Assembly: GCA_023393125.1 (NCBI GenBank)
Contig: JAEWMQ010000107.1
Coordinates: 1 to 64,000, forward strand
From: Bacillota bacterium
GTDB lineage: Bacteria; Bacillota; Clostridia; Lachnospirales; Cellulosilyticaceae
Direction: 5' to 3'
Length of the DNA: 64,000 bases
A program made the translations under genes and the position numbers. The notes under the pieces are model-generated. The model was not told the origin of the DNA, searched no databases, and saw only the letters and a list, made by a program, of their open reading frames with translations. Positions 7,936 to 17,123 of the stretch are shown here, in pieces (position 1 is the first letter of the stretch; the number at the start of each line of letters is the position of its first letter).

Positions 7936-8625
7936 ATGCTTAAAGTAACTGGACTTTATAAAAGTTTTGGAAAAGTAGAAGTTTTAAAAGGTGCTTCATT
8001 AGAAGTAAAACCAGGAGAAATTGTAGTAGTAGTAGGAGCCTCTGGAGGGGGAAAAACGACTTTATTAAGAAGTATTAACTTCCTAGAAAAATGTTCAGCA
8101 GGAAGTATTGAGATAGCAGGAGAGTATTTATTAAAGGATGGGATTTACGCATCTAAAGAAAAAATCAAGGCGATTAGAAGAAATATCGGTCTCGTATTTC
8201 AAAGCTTTAATCTTTTTCCTCATAAATCTGTACTTGAGAACGTAATAGAAGCACCTACTCGTGTATTAGGTCAGAGCAAAGAAGAGGCTACAAAGCAAGC
8301 TATGGATATTTTAAATTTCTTAGAATTAGCAGATAAGGCAAATAGTTATCCTTTTGAACTCTCTGGAGGACAAAAACAAAGAGTAGCTATTGGTCGTGCA
8401 TTAGCATTAAAACCTAAACTCATGTGCTTTGATGAACCAACCTCTGCCCTAGATCCAACTTTAACAGGAGAAGTGGCTAAGGTCATTAAAAGTCTTAGTA
8501 CTGAAGGGATGTCTATGCTTATTATTACACACGATATGGATTTTGCTAAAATGGTAGCAGATCGTATTGTTTCTATGGAAGATGGACAGGTATTAGAAAA
8601 ACATATTTATAGTAAAGAAGCATAA
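7936..8625 (+). CDS. Polar amino-acid ABC transporter, ATP-binding protein
   Basis: 229 aa. Walker A GASGGGKTTLL (around residue 35), Q-loop VFQSFNLFPH, signature LSGGQKQR, Walker B LMCFDEPTSALD and H-loop ITHDMDF are intact, placing it in the GlnQ/HisP class. Start set at 7936, with an AGAGGGGGA ribosome site 7 bp upstream; a longer reading from 7894 overlaps the permease and lacks a site. It powers the importer formed with the genes at 6196 and 7236 and is followed by a terminator. Confidence 0.93.
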   Translation: MLKVTGLYKSFGKVEVLKGASLEVKPGEIVVVVGASGGGKTTLLRSINFLEKCSAGSIEIAGEYLLKDGIYASKEKIKAIRRNIGLVFQSFNLFPHKSVLENVIEAPTRVLGQSKEEATKQAMDILNFLELADKANSYPFELSGGQKQRVAIGRALALKPKLMCFDEPTSALDPTLTGEVAKVIKSLSTEGMSMLIITHDMDFAKMVADRIVSMEDGQVLEKHIYSKEA

Positions 8626-8635
8626 AGCAAAAAGT

Positions 8636-8666
8636 GAGAAGGAGAGCAGTTATCCTTCTCTTTTTT
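8636..8666 (+). terminator. Terminator of the amino-acid ABC operon
   Basis: GAGAAGGA and TCCTTCTC stem with a nine-base loop, then six T residues. Confidence 0.85.
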
Positions 8667-8671
8667 GTTTT

Positions 8672-8720
8672 AATTAACAATTCTTCATTATTAATCCTTC
8701 ATTCTTCATTATTATTTATT
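8672..8720. repeat. Degenerate ATTCTTCATT repeat tract
   Basis: Three near-copies of ATTCTTCATTATTA lie head to tail. Related sequence appears at 18807-18835 and, inverted, at 59832-59870, all intergenic. It looks like a remnant of a dispersed short repeat. Confidence 0.45.
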
Positions 8721-8737
8721 TATATAGAAATGGGATA

Positions 8738-8746
8738 TGATATAAT
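8738..8746 (+). promoter_or_regulatory. Extended -10 promoter for cca
   Basis: TGATATAAT is an extended -10. Transcription would start near 8753, which excludes the GTG at 8634 and supports the ATG at 8799. Confidence 0.6.
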
Positions 8747-8798
8747 GAACATAATAAATGTCAATACTTCTACTAAAGAGGATAGAAAGAGGAAGAAG

Positions 8799-10160
8799 AT
8801 GTACAAGGATTATAATGATAAAATCCCAAAAGAAGCAATACAAATTATACAAATGATAGAAGCTGCTGGCTATGAAGCCTATATTGTTGGTGGATGCGTC
8901 AGAGATCTATTAATGGATAGGCAGCCTCATGACTGGGATATTACTACTTCAGCTAAGCCAGAAGACGTTAAGAAGATATTTAAACGTACGTATGATACGG
9001 GCATTGAACATGGAACAGTAACAGTTATTTTAGATACAGAGCATTTTGAAGTAACAACCTATAGAATAGAGGGAGAATACAAAGATTTTAGAAGACCAGA
9101 TAAGGTAAGCTTCGTAGACGATATTACATTAGATTTATCTAGGCGTGACTTTACAATGAATGCTATTGCTTATCATCCGGACAGAGGTTTTGTGGATCCA
9201 TATGAAGGACAAGCAGATATCAAAAGGCAGTGTATTCGTTCTGTTAGATGTGCAAAGGAGCGTTTTACAGAAGATGCCCTTAGAATACTTAGAGCAGTAA
9301 GATTTTCAGCTCAATTAGGGTTTCAAATAGATGCAGAGACGTTAGAGGGAATAGAAGCTTGTAGGGAACTATTAGCACATATTAGTAAAGAGCGAGTACG
9401 AGATGAGTTCCTTAAAATTTGTGTTTCCTCAAGACCAGGGCACATAGATCTTTTATATCAGTTAAAATTACTAGAATATATTTTCCCTGACTTTATTAAA
9501 GCTTATGAGGTGCCTCAAAATCATCCACATCATATGTATAATGTAGCTAAGCATACTTTAGTAGCCATGGAGAATTCAGAGCCTACAGTAATAATAAGGC
9601 TAACAATGCTACTACATGATATAGGAAAAGTGTATACTAGAACAACTGATAAGCATGGTACAGACCATTTCTACAATCACCCTAAGAAGTCAGTGCAGAT
9701 TGCATCTAGGGTACTTAAGGATTTAAGGCTAGATAATCATACAATTAAATCGGTTTGTGAGCTCATTAGTTTTCATGATTATCACATAGAGCATCATATT
9801 TCAAAGGTCTATGTGAAAAAGGTGATGATGGTTATAGGAGCAGAGCTATTTGATGAACTCCTTAAGGTTCAGTATGCAGATGCCATGGCGCAAAACATAG
9901 AGAAATTACCGCCTAAGTTAGCTATGATAAAGAAGCAAAGAGATTATAAGGAAGAAATTATAAAAAATAATGAGCCATATCATAAAGGAATGTTGGCCAT
10001 TACAGGCTCTGACTTAATAGAAATAGGGATTCCAAAAGGGAAAGTCATAGGTAATTTACTAGAAGTAGCACTTCATAAAGTTATTCATGAACCTAACTTT
10101 AATCAAAAGGAGCTCTTACTAGGATATTGCATGGAGCATTATAAAGTAAAAGAGAACTAG
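8799..10160 (+). CDS. cca: CCA-adding tRNA nucleotidyltransferase
   Basis: 453 aa, the usual class II length with an HD domain. The nucleotidyltransferase head has YIVGGCVRDLLM and the metal-binding DWDIT acids near residues 42-44. RRDFTMNAIAY and EDALRILRAVRF are the conserved neck motifs, and the C-terminal HD phosphohydrolase has LLHDIGK. The enzyme builds or repairs the 3' CCA end of tRNAs. Start set at 8799 (GAGGAAGAAG ribosome site); an upstream GTG at 8634 lies within the previous operon's terminator. Monocistronic, with a strong terminator. Confidence 0.93.
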   Translation: MYKDYNDKIPKEAIQIIQMIEAAGYEAYIVGGCVRDLLMDRQPHDWDITTSAKPEDVKKIFKRTYDTGIEHGTVTVILDTEHFEVTTYRIEGEYKDFRRPDKVSFVDDITLDLSRRDFTMNAIAYHPDRGFVDPYEGQADIKRQCIRSVRCAKERFTEDALRILRAVRFSAQLGFQIDAETLEGIEACRELLAHISKERVRDEFLKICVSSRPGHIDLLYQLKLLEYIFPDFIKAYEVPQNHPHHMYNVAKHTLVAMENSEPTVIIRLTMLLHDIGKVYTRTTDKHGTDHFYNHPKKSVQIASRVLKDLRLDNHTIKSVCELISFHDYHIEHHISKVYVKKVMMVIGAELFDELLKVQYADAMAQNIEKLPPKLAMIKKQRDYKEEIIKNNEPYHKGMLAITGSDLIEIGIPKGKVIGNLLEVALHKVIHEPNFNQKELLLGYCMEHYKVKEN

Positions 10161-10204
10161 GCTAAAGATAGAAAATATAGTTAGAATAAATCTTATTTGG
10201 AATT

Positions 10205-10245
10205 AACAATAGCCAGGCTTTTCAAAGTCTGGCTATTGTTTTTTT
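10205..10245 (+). terminator. Terminator after cca
   Basis: AACAATAGCCAGGCTT pairs with AGTCTGGCTATTGTT (about 14 bp with wobble) and a seven-T run follows. Confidence 0.9.
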
Positions 10246-10249
10246 ATAG

Positions 10250-10282
10250 TAAAAAGAGCTGAGCACTAATTTCTTAGTGCAA
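10250..10282 (-). terminator. Weak terminator for the minus-strand DUF4340 gene
   Basis: On the minus strand GCACTAA-GAAA-TTAGTGC forms a short hairpin, followed after a few bases by TTTTT. The T run is offset, so confidence is limited. Confidence 0.4.
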
Positions 10283-10312
10283 CAGCCCTAGCAGGATAAG
10301 ATAAATGCGCAT

Positions 10313-11269
10313 TTATCCAAGTTCATCATGATCTTTATGATGAAGCTCACTATAAAGTATATTAAATTGTGAAAGGTTAAAGTAAGGAATGGCTACAATT
10401 TCTGAGCTGCCATTAACTTGAGTATAACAAATACCTTCTTCTTCGTTTACATTTCCAATAGTAAGAGATAGAGTTTCACCAGTCTTTAAATGAATAGTAC
10501 ATTTAAGTAGAGGCGCATTAAAGCCATACACACTTAAGACATGATCGGTAGCCTCTTCAGTAATAAAACTTTGAATTTTAGCAGTTTGTAAAAAGTTCAT
10601 AAACTCATTAGCTAAGCGACTATCTAATTCTTCACTAGTTAATTCAACACCATTTTCAGTAGTATTTGCTATTAAAGTAGCTGAATGCCCTTTATAAGTT
10701 AAGTTGATTTTTTTTACATTAGTTAATTCGAAGTTAAGTAGTTCTTTACATGCCCAATCATTAGGAGTGGTACTAATGCTATTAAAGGCAGTATTACTCA
10801 TTGTATAAACAGAATCTGTTAAAGGTACATAGACATAGTCACTTTTCTCATCAAAAGCATTTCCTTTGACTACCTTGTAGTCATTTCCTTCTGCATCATA
10901 TAAGGTAATACTTGAAGCCATATTATCTATACCATAGTCTATTAAATTAGAAGGTGATACGGCAACTACTTGTTCAAACAGAGGTTCTATAAAAGGTGTT
11001 ATAACATTATATATATAGAGAGCATCAGCTTTGCGGTTATTTGAGGTAGATAAACTCCAGTCGTTTTCTTCACGTACAGTTTCAATAACTTTACCTGCAG
11101 CTTCATAAGTGACTTTAACAATGTCTGTTGATTTTTTTGACCAGGTAATAGGTGGAAGATCAGTTGTATCAGCGAATGATACAACCTCTTGTTTTTGTTG
11201 ATAGAAAAAAAGAACAATAATAGATATTAAAAACACTGTAATAGGAATAAGCCAACCTTTTTGTTTCAT
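10313..11269 (-). CDS. DUF4340-like membrane-anchored protein
   Basis: 318 aa. An N-terminal membrane anchor (WLIPITVFLISIIVLFFY) is followed by an extracytoplasmic domain. ITWSKKSTDIVKVTYE...REENDWSL and repeated modules of the form YGIDN...TLYDAEGNDYKVVKGN, then YGFNAPLLKCTIHLKTGE...LTIGN, match the DUF4340 pattern. These proteins usually accompany GldG/ABC-2 type gliding or export systems; here no partner is adjacent, so it stands alone. GAGG lies 9 bp before the ATG. Role unknown. Confidence 0.7.
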   Translation of the reverse strand: MKQKGWLIPITVFLISIIVLFFYQQKQEVVSFADTTDLPPITWSKKSTDIVKVTYEAAGKVIETVREENDWSLSTSNNRKADALYIYNVITPFIEPLFEQVVAVSPSNLIDYGIDNMASSITLYDAEGNDYKVVKGNAFDEKSDYVYVPLTDSVYTMSNTAFNSISTTPNDWACKELLNFELTNVKKINLTYKGHSATLIANTTENGVELTSEELDSRLANEFMNFLQTAKIQSFITEEATDHVLSVYGFNAPLLKCTIHLKTGETLSLTIGNVNEEEGICYTQVNGSSEIVAIPYFNLSQFNILYSELHHKDHDELG

Positions 11270-11528
11270 TATAATAACCTCGCTGATTTTAAATCAAATT
11301 TATGTTTAAAGAAATAATATATGCTAGACAATTTTTACTAAAAAAAATAAAAGTTTTATGCAACATTAATATTATATCATACCCTATGTGATAAAAAAGT
11401 GAATTTTTAAAGATAGGCTAAAAAATAAATGGAAATTAGATATTTTTTATTCTATCCTATCATATAAATGAAGAGACGAGAGGAGTAAGGGTGGGATAGA
11501 GAAAGATTGCAGGATAGGAGGAGAAGAT

Positions 11529-12521
11529 GTGAGACCACTAAGTAGAGAGCTAATTGCTCAGTATGATTTAAATATAAAGAAATATCAATATATAAGAAGT
11601 AACTATTATCTAGATACCAATAAAGGGAAATTTGTATTACGTAGGGTTGAAATACCCAAGGAACAAATTACCTTTAACTACGAGGTGGATACACAACTTC
11701 AAGAAAGTAACTTTAAAGGAATTAGTAATATATATGCCACTAAAAAGAAAGTGCCCTATGCCTTTTTAGGAGAACAGTATTATTTAATGCAGGCATATGA
11801 AGCTTGTGAAGAAACAGATTTTAAAGAATACGAAGACTTAAAGGGCATTATTATGTCCTTGGCTTTTTTTCATAAAGCAGCTGTAAATATTAATAGTAAA
11901 ATTAGAGGTGCAGAAGAAGTTAAAATCAAAAATATCTATGACTATTATTTAAGAAGAAGAACAGAAAACACTAAATTAAAGAAAAATATGATAGCCTTAA
12001 AGCAAAAATCCAATTTTGAAGTTATGTTTTTAGAAGGCTGTGATGAATATAGAGACTTAGAAGAACTTGCGCTACAAAGCATTGATGCACAATTGGTAGA
12101 AAGGCTTATTAAAGCGGTACAGCAAACCAAAAGTATAGCACATAAAGATTTTACTTATCATACTGTTAATAAGACTGAGAGTGGCAAATATATTATTAGT
12201 GGATTAGATATATGTAACTATGATATTCAGGTCCTAGATTTGGCACAGATTCTAAGTAAAATGATGCAAAAGAATGAGTGGGATAATCGAATCTTATATC
12301 AACTCATAGAAGAATATAATAGGGAAAGACCTCTATCTCAGGATGAATTCAAGATGCTTAAATTTATGATTATTTATCCAGAAAAATTTAATAGTATTTG
12401 CTTTAAGTATATTGGATCAAAAAGAAGATGGAACTATAGTATGTTTGAGCAAAAGTGGGAAAATATGCTTCAATATAAGGAGAATCAAATAGAGGTTGCT
12501 AAGCGAATTAATAGTTGGTAA
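11529..12521 (+). CDS. CotS-like spore-coat protein (kinase-like fold)
   Basis: 330 aa, starting with GTG behind an AGGAGGAG site. The order LSRELIAQYDLNIKKYQYIRSNYYLDTNKGKFVLRRV, a mid-protein LAFFHKAA helix, the brace SIAHKDFTYHTV and ISGLDICNYDIQVLDLAQIL resembles the CotS/YutH/YsxE family of aminoglycoside-phosphotransferase-fold spore-coat proteins. The expected HGD catalytic loop reads HKD and the metal motif reads LDICN, so catalytic activity is uncertain. Its neighbours, the yabG and sipL spore genes, support a coat or cortex role. It is likely made in the mother cell, but no sporulation promoter was identified. Confidence 0.75.
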   Translation: MRPLSRELIAQYDLNIKKYQYIRSNYYLDTNKGKFVLRRVEIPKEQITFNYEVDTQLQESNFKGISNIYATKKKVPYAFLGEQYYLMQAYEACEETDFKEYEDLKGIIMSLAFFHKAAVNINSKIRGAEEVKIKNIYDYYLRRRTENTKLKKNMIALKQKSNFEVMFLEGCDEYRDLEELALQSIDAQLVERLIKAVQQTKSIAHKDFTYHTVNKTESGKYIISGLDICNYDIQVLDLAQILSKMMQKNEWDNRILYQLIEEYNRERPLSQDEFKMLKFMIIYPEKFNSICFKYIGSKRRWNYSMFEQKWENMLQYKENQIEVAKRINSW

Positions 12522-12558
12522 TCAAAGTAAGGGAGTATTTTCTTTGTATAATGAGAAA

Positions 12559-12630
12559 AGGGATTATAGTGACTAGAAGATGATTAAGGTGAAAAACCTA
12601 GATCATCTTTTACATTATAGTTCCTTTTTT
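12559..12630 (+). terminator. Long-stem terminator after the CotS-like gene
   Basis: A long imperfect stem (GGGATTATAGT...AGATGAT left arm, ATCATCTTTTACATTATAGTTCC right arm in pieces) ends in six T residues at 12625-12630. Confidence 0.8.
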
Positions 12631-12647
12631 GTGTGAATCCTGCCGAA

Positions 12648-12675
12648 TTGACTTTTTAACTGAAACAGTTACAAT
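12648..12675 (+). promoter_or_regulatory. Promoter for the PEGA protein gene
   Basis: TTGACT at 12648-12653 and TACAAT at 12670-12675, 16-bp spacer. The spacer contains the small inverted repeat AACTG-AAA-CAGTT. Confidence 0.5.
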
Positions 12676-12705
12676 AAAGTGAGAGGCCAATAAAGGGGTG
12701 AAATA

Positions 12706-14016
12706 GTGAGAAGAAACAACAAAAAATTCATTATGAATATGATTATTGTTTCAGTAGTAGGACTCATTACATTAATGATTGTAATGTTTATGGTAATTCG
12801 TACATATACAAAGGATGGAAATCAGGGAAGCTACGTTCAAAAAGAAACTCAAGTGAAAGCAAGCAATGCTAAGGTAGAATATAGTGCTACCTTGCTAGTC
12901 TTAGTGGAAAAAATCACAGAGGATGAGATAGTAGGTTTTGATATAGAAAATAAAATAAGAGTTAGTAGGGAAATCACAGAAGGCACTAAAATCAGTGATA
13001 TGTATGGAAGTGCTATGCCAGCTGCGCAGATTAAAGCCGGAGATATTGTAGAAATGGTTTATCAGCAGGACAAGGAAAAAGTACTTTCTATTAGTAAGAC
13101 TTCTAAAGTAAAATCATGGAAGAAAATAAGTGGAGTAACAATTCATCATACTAATAATCAAATTAATATTGGGGGAACGGCTTATGATTATGTAGATGAC
13201 ACAATGGTTTTCCAAAGTGATGGTAATAAGACTAATATGGCGTTTGTAACACCATTTGATGTTGTTAGTATTCAAGGTGTTAACGACATTATTTGGAGTA
13301 TTACTATTAATGAAGTAGCAGGTAGTATTACTCTTACAGATTTGCCAACTACAAAAGGTACTTTAGAGATAGATCGTACGCGTTCATTTAAATTAGATGA
13401 ACTTAAAGGTAATATTAGTGTTATTCCAGGTGAACATAAAATTCTTTTACAAATGGAAGGATATGAAATCGTTAAAGAAGATATCGTTGTGGAGCCGGGA
13501 GAAAACTATGAAATCTCATTAAAGGATGTTAAAAAGGCATATACAGTAGTTAATCCTTTAGTTAATAGTAGTATAGCTAATTACACGATTAAAATAGGTG
13601 ATAAGACCTATAATAAAGGTGAAGAAATTAAAGTGCAGCAAGGTACTTATAAAGTAGAAGCAGAAGCGGAGGGGTATGAGCCTTGGTCAAAAGAGATTGT
13701 TTGTGGCATAGAACCATTTAATCTTGTCATATCTTTTATACAAAAGCCAACACCTTCAGAAGCACCTGATACAACAGGAGAAACAAATACTGTACTTAAT
13801 AATACTCAAACAATTACTTTAAATACAAATCCAATGGGTGCTAAAGTCTATGTAAATGGTGTTTTTAAAGGAGAAACCCCTTGCACAGTAACATTGATTA
13901 ATGGTAGCTATGGTGTATTATTTGAAAAGACAGGATACAGTGCATACTCTACTACTATATTATTAGATGGTAGTAATGAGCAGGTTAGCTACTTATATGA
14001 TTTAATAGCTAATTAA
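12706..14016 (+). CDS. Membrane-anchored PEGA-domain protein
   Basis: 436 aa with a GTG start and AAAGGGG ribosome site. One N-terminal membrane segment (residues about 10-32, MIIVSVVGLITLMIVMFMVI) is followed by an extracellular part. A beta-rich middle region is followed by three PEGA-like modules, at about residues 220-275, 280-345 and 375-436; the last, TNPMGAKVYVNGVFKGETP, is textbook PEGA. A threonine/proline-rich linker (KPTPSEAPDTTGETN) separates the second and third. PEGA domains occur in surface-layer and cell-wall proteins and may bind carbohydrate or protein. Here it may be a spore or cell-surface protein, judged only from its spore-gene neighbours. Confidence 0.75.
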   Translation: MRRNNKKFIMNMIIVSVVGLITLMIVMFMVIRTYTKDGNQGSYVQKETQVKASNAKVEYSATLLVLVEKITEDEIVGFDIENKIRVSREITEGTKISDMYGSAMPAAQIKAGDIVEMVYQQDKEKVLSISKTSKVKSWKKISGVTIHHTNNQINIGGTAYDYVDDTMVFQSDGNKTNMAFVTPFDVVSIQGVNDIIWSITINEVAGSITLTDLPTTKGTLEIDRTRSFKLDELKGNISVIPGEHKILLQMEGYEIVKEDIVVEPGENYEISLKDVKKAYTVVNPLVNSSIANYTIKIGDKTYNKGEEIKVQQGTYKVEAEAEGYEPWSKEIVCGIEPFNLVISFIQKPTPSEAPDTTGETNTVLNNTQTITLNTNPMGAKVYVNGVFKGETPCTVTLINGSYGVLFEKTGYSAYSTTILLDGSNEQVSYLYDLIAN

Positions 14017-14049
14017 TGGATGAGAAGAGACAGCTCAAAATTAAAAATA

Positions 14050-14120
14050 ACGTACATAATAAAAAACATAATAAAAAGAAAGCTAATACTCAGTGTTAGC
14101 TTTCTTTTTATTATGTACGT
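14050..14120. terminator. Bidirectional terminator with nested stem
   Basis: Inner stem AAAGAAAGCTAA/TTAGCTTTCTTT with an outer extension ACGTACATAATAAAAA / TTTTTATTATGTACGT. A and T runs on both sides make it able to act in either direction. Confidence 0.85.
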
Positions 14121-14193
14121 AAAAGTAAGAATAGAAATGAGTTTTAGTTAATAAACATAGTAATAAATGGTTTTTAAAGAAGGTGTTGTAACC

Positions 14194-15204
14194 ATGCTTA
14201 ATATAGGAGATTATGTAGCAAGGCTGTCCTATAACAAGGATATTTTATTTCGTATAACATATATTTCACCTAATCAAATTGCTAGGTTAAAGGGCGTGTC
14301 TTACCGCGTTATTGCAGATGCACCTATTTCTGACCTAGAACTTTCAATTGGGATGCGTTATACCAATGAGGAAAGTAGTATTATGAGTACTATTGAGGCA
14401 ACCGTAGATAAAATCATGAAGAAAAGAGCAGAAAGTGAAAAAGGAAAAGATCCTAGATTCCAAAAGACAGGGACAGTACTGCATGTAGATGGAGATGCTT
14501 TTTATCTTAATTTATGCCTTAAGTACTATAAGACGTTAGATATACCTGCTATAGGAGAGCATATATCTGAATCTGAACAACCTAAGAAAATCAAATATCT
14601 TCTAGAGAAATATTCTCCAGATATTTTAGTACTGACAGGACATGATGCTCTTAATAAAAATCATAAGACGTTATATGATATTAATGAATACAGAAATTCT
14701 CAGTATTTTGTAGAGTCTGTTAAAAGGGCAAGAGCTATTAGACCTAACATGTCAGAACTCGTTATATTTGCAGGAGCATGTCAGTCTTATTTTGAAGAAA
14801 TATTAGCAGCAGGAGCTGATTTTGCAGCTTCTCCTGACAGGGTTTTAATTCATGCATTAGATCCAGTTTTTATAGTAGAAAAAATAGCGGAGTGTCCTTT
14901 CTATAAAGTACTTCCTATTGAAGAGGCACTTGAGAATACTATTACCCAATTTAATGGTCTAGGAGGATATGAAATACTAGGTAAATGTAGAAGAGGTGGT
15001 CCGGTAGTTATAGATAAACGAAAGGATGAAGTAAAGGAAAAGCGAGTTAAAGAAGATAATACTACATTAGACCCAGAGCATATGACAAAAGATGATATAG
15101 AAAAAGAATTAGACAGACCTCTTTTTAAAGATAGTAGGCAAGAGTTTGAAAGTAAGATAAAACAGTATATTAATAATCATCCATCTACCTTAAAAATTAA
15201 GTAG
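14194..15204 (+). CDS. yabG: Sporulation-specific protease YabG
   Basis: 336 aa. Recognised from the N-terminal IGDYVARLSYNKDILFRI, a central VLHVDGDAFYLNLCLKYY segment, YSPDILVLTGHDALNK, the catalytic-region GACQSYFEEILAAGADFAASP and a charged C-terminus. YabG is a mother-cell protease that processes coat and cortex-machinery proteins. B. subtilis YabG is about 290 aa; this one has a longer tail. Start set at 14194, behind AAGAAGGTG; the upstream ATG at 14167 has no ribosome site. It lies directly before sipL, an arrangement known in Clostridia. Confidence 0.88.
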   Translation: MLNIGDYVARLSYNKDILFRITYISPNQIARLKGVSYRVIADAPISDLELSIGMRYTNEESSIMSTIEATVDKIMKKRAESEKGKDPRFQKTGTVLHVDGDAFYLNLCLKYYKTLDIPAIGEHISESEQPKKIKYLLEKYSPDILVLTGHDALNKNHKTLYDINEYRNSQYFVESVKRARAIRPNMSELVIFAGACQSYFEEILAAGADFAASPDRVLIHALDPVFIVEKIAECPFYKVLPIEEALENTITQFNGLGGYEILGKCRRGGPVVIDKRKDEVKEKRVKEDNTTLDPEHMTKDDIEKELDRPLFKDSRQEFESKIKQYINNHPSTLKIK

Positions 15205-15337
15205 TCTGCATAGAAAATCTGGAATAATATACAAATGATGAGAATATATATAAGACTAGAGAAAGTTAGTCCAAATTTAAAGAAATGTATTTATCATGTA
15301 TACATATATTTGTATATAAGCCATAGGAGGGGGAAAT

Positions 15338-16912
15338 ATGTCAGTAGAACTGATAAAAAAGCCAATCACATTAGATGAGATGACTAAAAAAGAAAGTGTT
15401 CAAGTCATTAAAGAGCGCGACCTTATAGTACCCGATGGAAAGCCAGATATGCAGTCTGTAGTACAGCTTGATGGAAAGATTAATATGGATCAAATCGATG
15501 TAACCCAAGACCGTATAATGTATAGGGGAAGAGTTGATTTATGTATCCTATATAGAGCCATTAATAATCCAAAATGTATTTATACCATGAAAGGATCTAT
15601 CCCTATTGAAGACTTTGTCATTATGGATGGTGTAAGTAAAGACCAGAGGGTGGATTTTGATTATGAAATAGAACATATTAGCAATAATATTCTTAATGAA
15701 CGTAAGCTGAATGTTAAAGTCATTATGCAGATTGATGTAAAAGCTACAGGTTGTAAGGATACAACTGTTATTACAGAGGTAAAAGCAGAGGGCCCTATCC
15801 AAACAAAGGAAGAACCCATTGAAATTGTCAGCTTGGGCAATGAAAAAGAAGAAAAGGTTATTATTAAAGAAGATTTAACCATTGCTCAAAATAAACCTTG
15901 TATTGGTGAAATTCTTAAATCTAATATGCAGATTAAAGAAGATCAAGTTAAGCGTACAGAGAATGAAATTAAGTTTAATGGCATAATAGAAGTAACAACT
16001 ATGTATAAGATAGCAGGTAATGATGAAGAAGTAGAAATAGTGACACATCGCATTCCTTTTGAGGGTAGCATTGAAAATATGAAGGGAGAAAATGAAGTGT
16101 TTTGGGACTGCTCTCTCAGTGTAAGGCCTTCATATATGCAAGTTGCACCTGATTATGATGGGGAAGATCGCGTTATAGAATGTGAATGCATAGTAACAGC
16201 TAACTATAATACTTATAACAAATGTAGTTACGATACAGTTTCTGATATCTACTGTCCAGGTAAAAATGTAAAGACTAAAGAGAAATCTTTAAATTACATG
16301 AACCTAGTAGATAAAGTAGAAGTGACCATGCCTAAAAAAGAGTCTATTGCTATTGAAGATAAACCAGAGGAAACCATGGAAGTCTTTAGTGTAGATGTTA
16401 AGCCCACAATAGAGGAGAAATCTTTAGTTAATGGCAAGCTAACACTTAAAGGAATACTTGAGATTACAACTGTTTGCCTTATTAAATCTGATGAAGTTAA
16501 TACGATTGATACAGCGGTTAACATCGTCCCATTTTCTCAAGAAATGGATGTTAAGAAAGTACCAGATAAAGCATATGTTGCACCAGTTGTAAAAGCCAAA
16601 GATGTAAGTGTCTATGCTCAAACGAAGAGGGAACTAGTTATTGAATATCTGTTAGATTGTATAGCAGAAATCTACGGTCAAGATATGCTTAATGTATTAG
16701 AAGAAATAGATATTGATGATATGACCAAAGAGGAAATAGATAACTATCCAAGCATGACCGTGTATCAAGTTAAGAAAGGCGATACACTTTGGAGTTTAGC
16801 TAAACGTTTTAATACTACAGTTAGAGAAATTCAAGAAGTTAATGATATAGATGTTCCAGAAAATTTACGTGAAGGACAGAAAATAATTATCCTTAAAAAA
16901 GTTAAATTTTAA
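15338..16912 (+). CDS. sipL: SipL, SpoIVA-interacting spore morphogenetic protein (DUF3794 + LysM)
   Basis: 524 aa. The family signature is repeated DUF3794 modules (for example QVIKERDLIVPDGKPDM at about residues 23-39, with a similar KVIIKEDLTIAQNKP at about 183-197) and a C-terminal LysM domain (TVYQVKKGDTLWSLAKRFN to the end). In Clostridioides difficile SipL binds SpoIVA through the LysM domain and is needed for coat assembly around the forespore. Length agrees with that protein (slightly over 500 aa). AGGAGGGGGAA precedes the ATG. It ends at a strong terminator, with yabG upstream and ispE downstream. Confidence 0.9.
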   Translation: MSVELIKKPITLDEMTKKESVQVIKERDLIVPDGKPDMQSVVQLDGKINMDQIDVTQDRIMYRGRVDLCILYRAINNPKCIYTMKGSIPIEDFVIMDGVSKDQRVDFDYEIEHISNNILNERKLNVKVIMQIDVKATGCKDTTVITEVKAEGPIQTKEEPIEIVSLGNEKEEKVIIKEDLTIAQNKPCIGEILKSNMQIKEDQVKRTENEIKFNGIIEVTTMYKIAGNDEEVEIVTHRIPFEGSIENMKGENEVFWDCSLSVRPSYMQVAPDYDGEDRVIECECIVTANYNTYNKCSYDTVSDIYCPGKNVKTKEKSLNYMNLVDKVEVTMPKKESIAIEDKPEETMEVFSVDVKPTIEEKSLVNGKLTLKGILEITTVCLIKSDEVNTIDTAVNIVPFSQEMDVKKVPDKAYVAPVVKAKDVSVYAQTKRELVIEYLLDCIAEIYGQDMLNVLEEIDIDDMTKEEIDNYPSMTVYQVKKGDTLWSLAKRFNTTVREIQEVNDIDVPENLREGQKIIILKKVKF

Positions 16913-16939
16913 GGATAAAATCGATAGAAAATTTAACGA

Positions 16940-16975
16940 AAGCAACTCCTGTAATCATTGTAGGAGTTGCTTTTT
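16940..16975 (+). terminator. Terminator after sipL
   Basis: AAGCAACTCCT and AGGAGTTGCTT form a perfect 11-bp stem followed by T residues. Confidence 0.9.
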
Positions 16976-17056
16976 GCATTCATTTACTAGCGTAAATTTA
17001 AACTTTAATAAAAATAATTTAGAAAATGGATATTGTATACAGGAAATACATTGTGA

Positions 17057-17086
17057 TTGACTTTGTATTTTAAGTGAGTTTATAAT
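17057..17086 (+). promoter_or_regulatory. Promoter for ispE and the GntR gene
   Basis: TTGACT at 17057-17062 and TATAAT at 17081-17086, 18-bp spacer, about 38 bp before the ATG. Confidence 0.7.
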
Positions 17087-17123
17087 AAAACAAACACAAG
17101 TTATTTTGTAAAGGGAGCATATT

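Noticed and set aside
8634..8798. N-terminal extension of the CCA-adding enzyme
   Set aside because: The GTG lies in the previous operon's terminator, and an extended -10 element sits between it and the true start.
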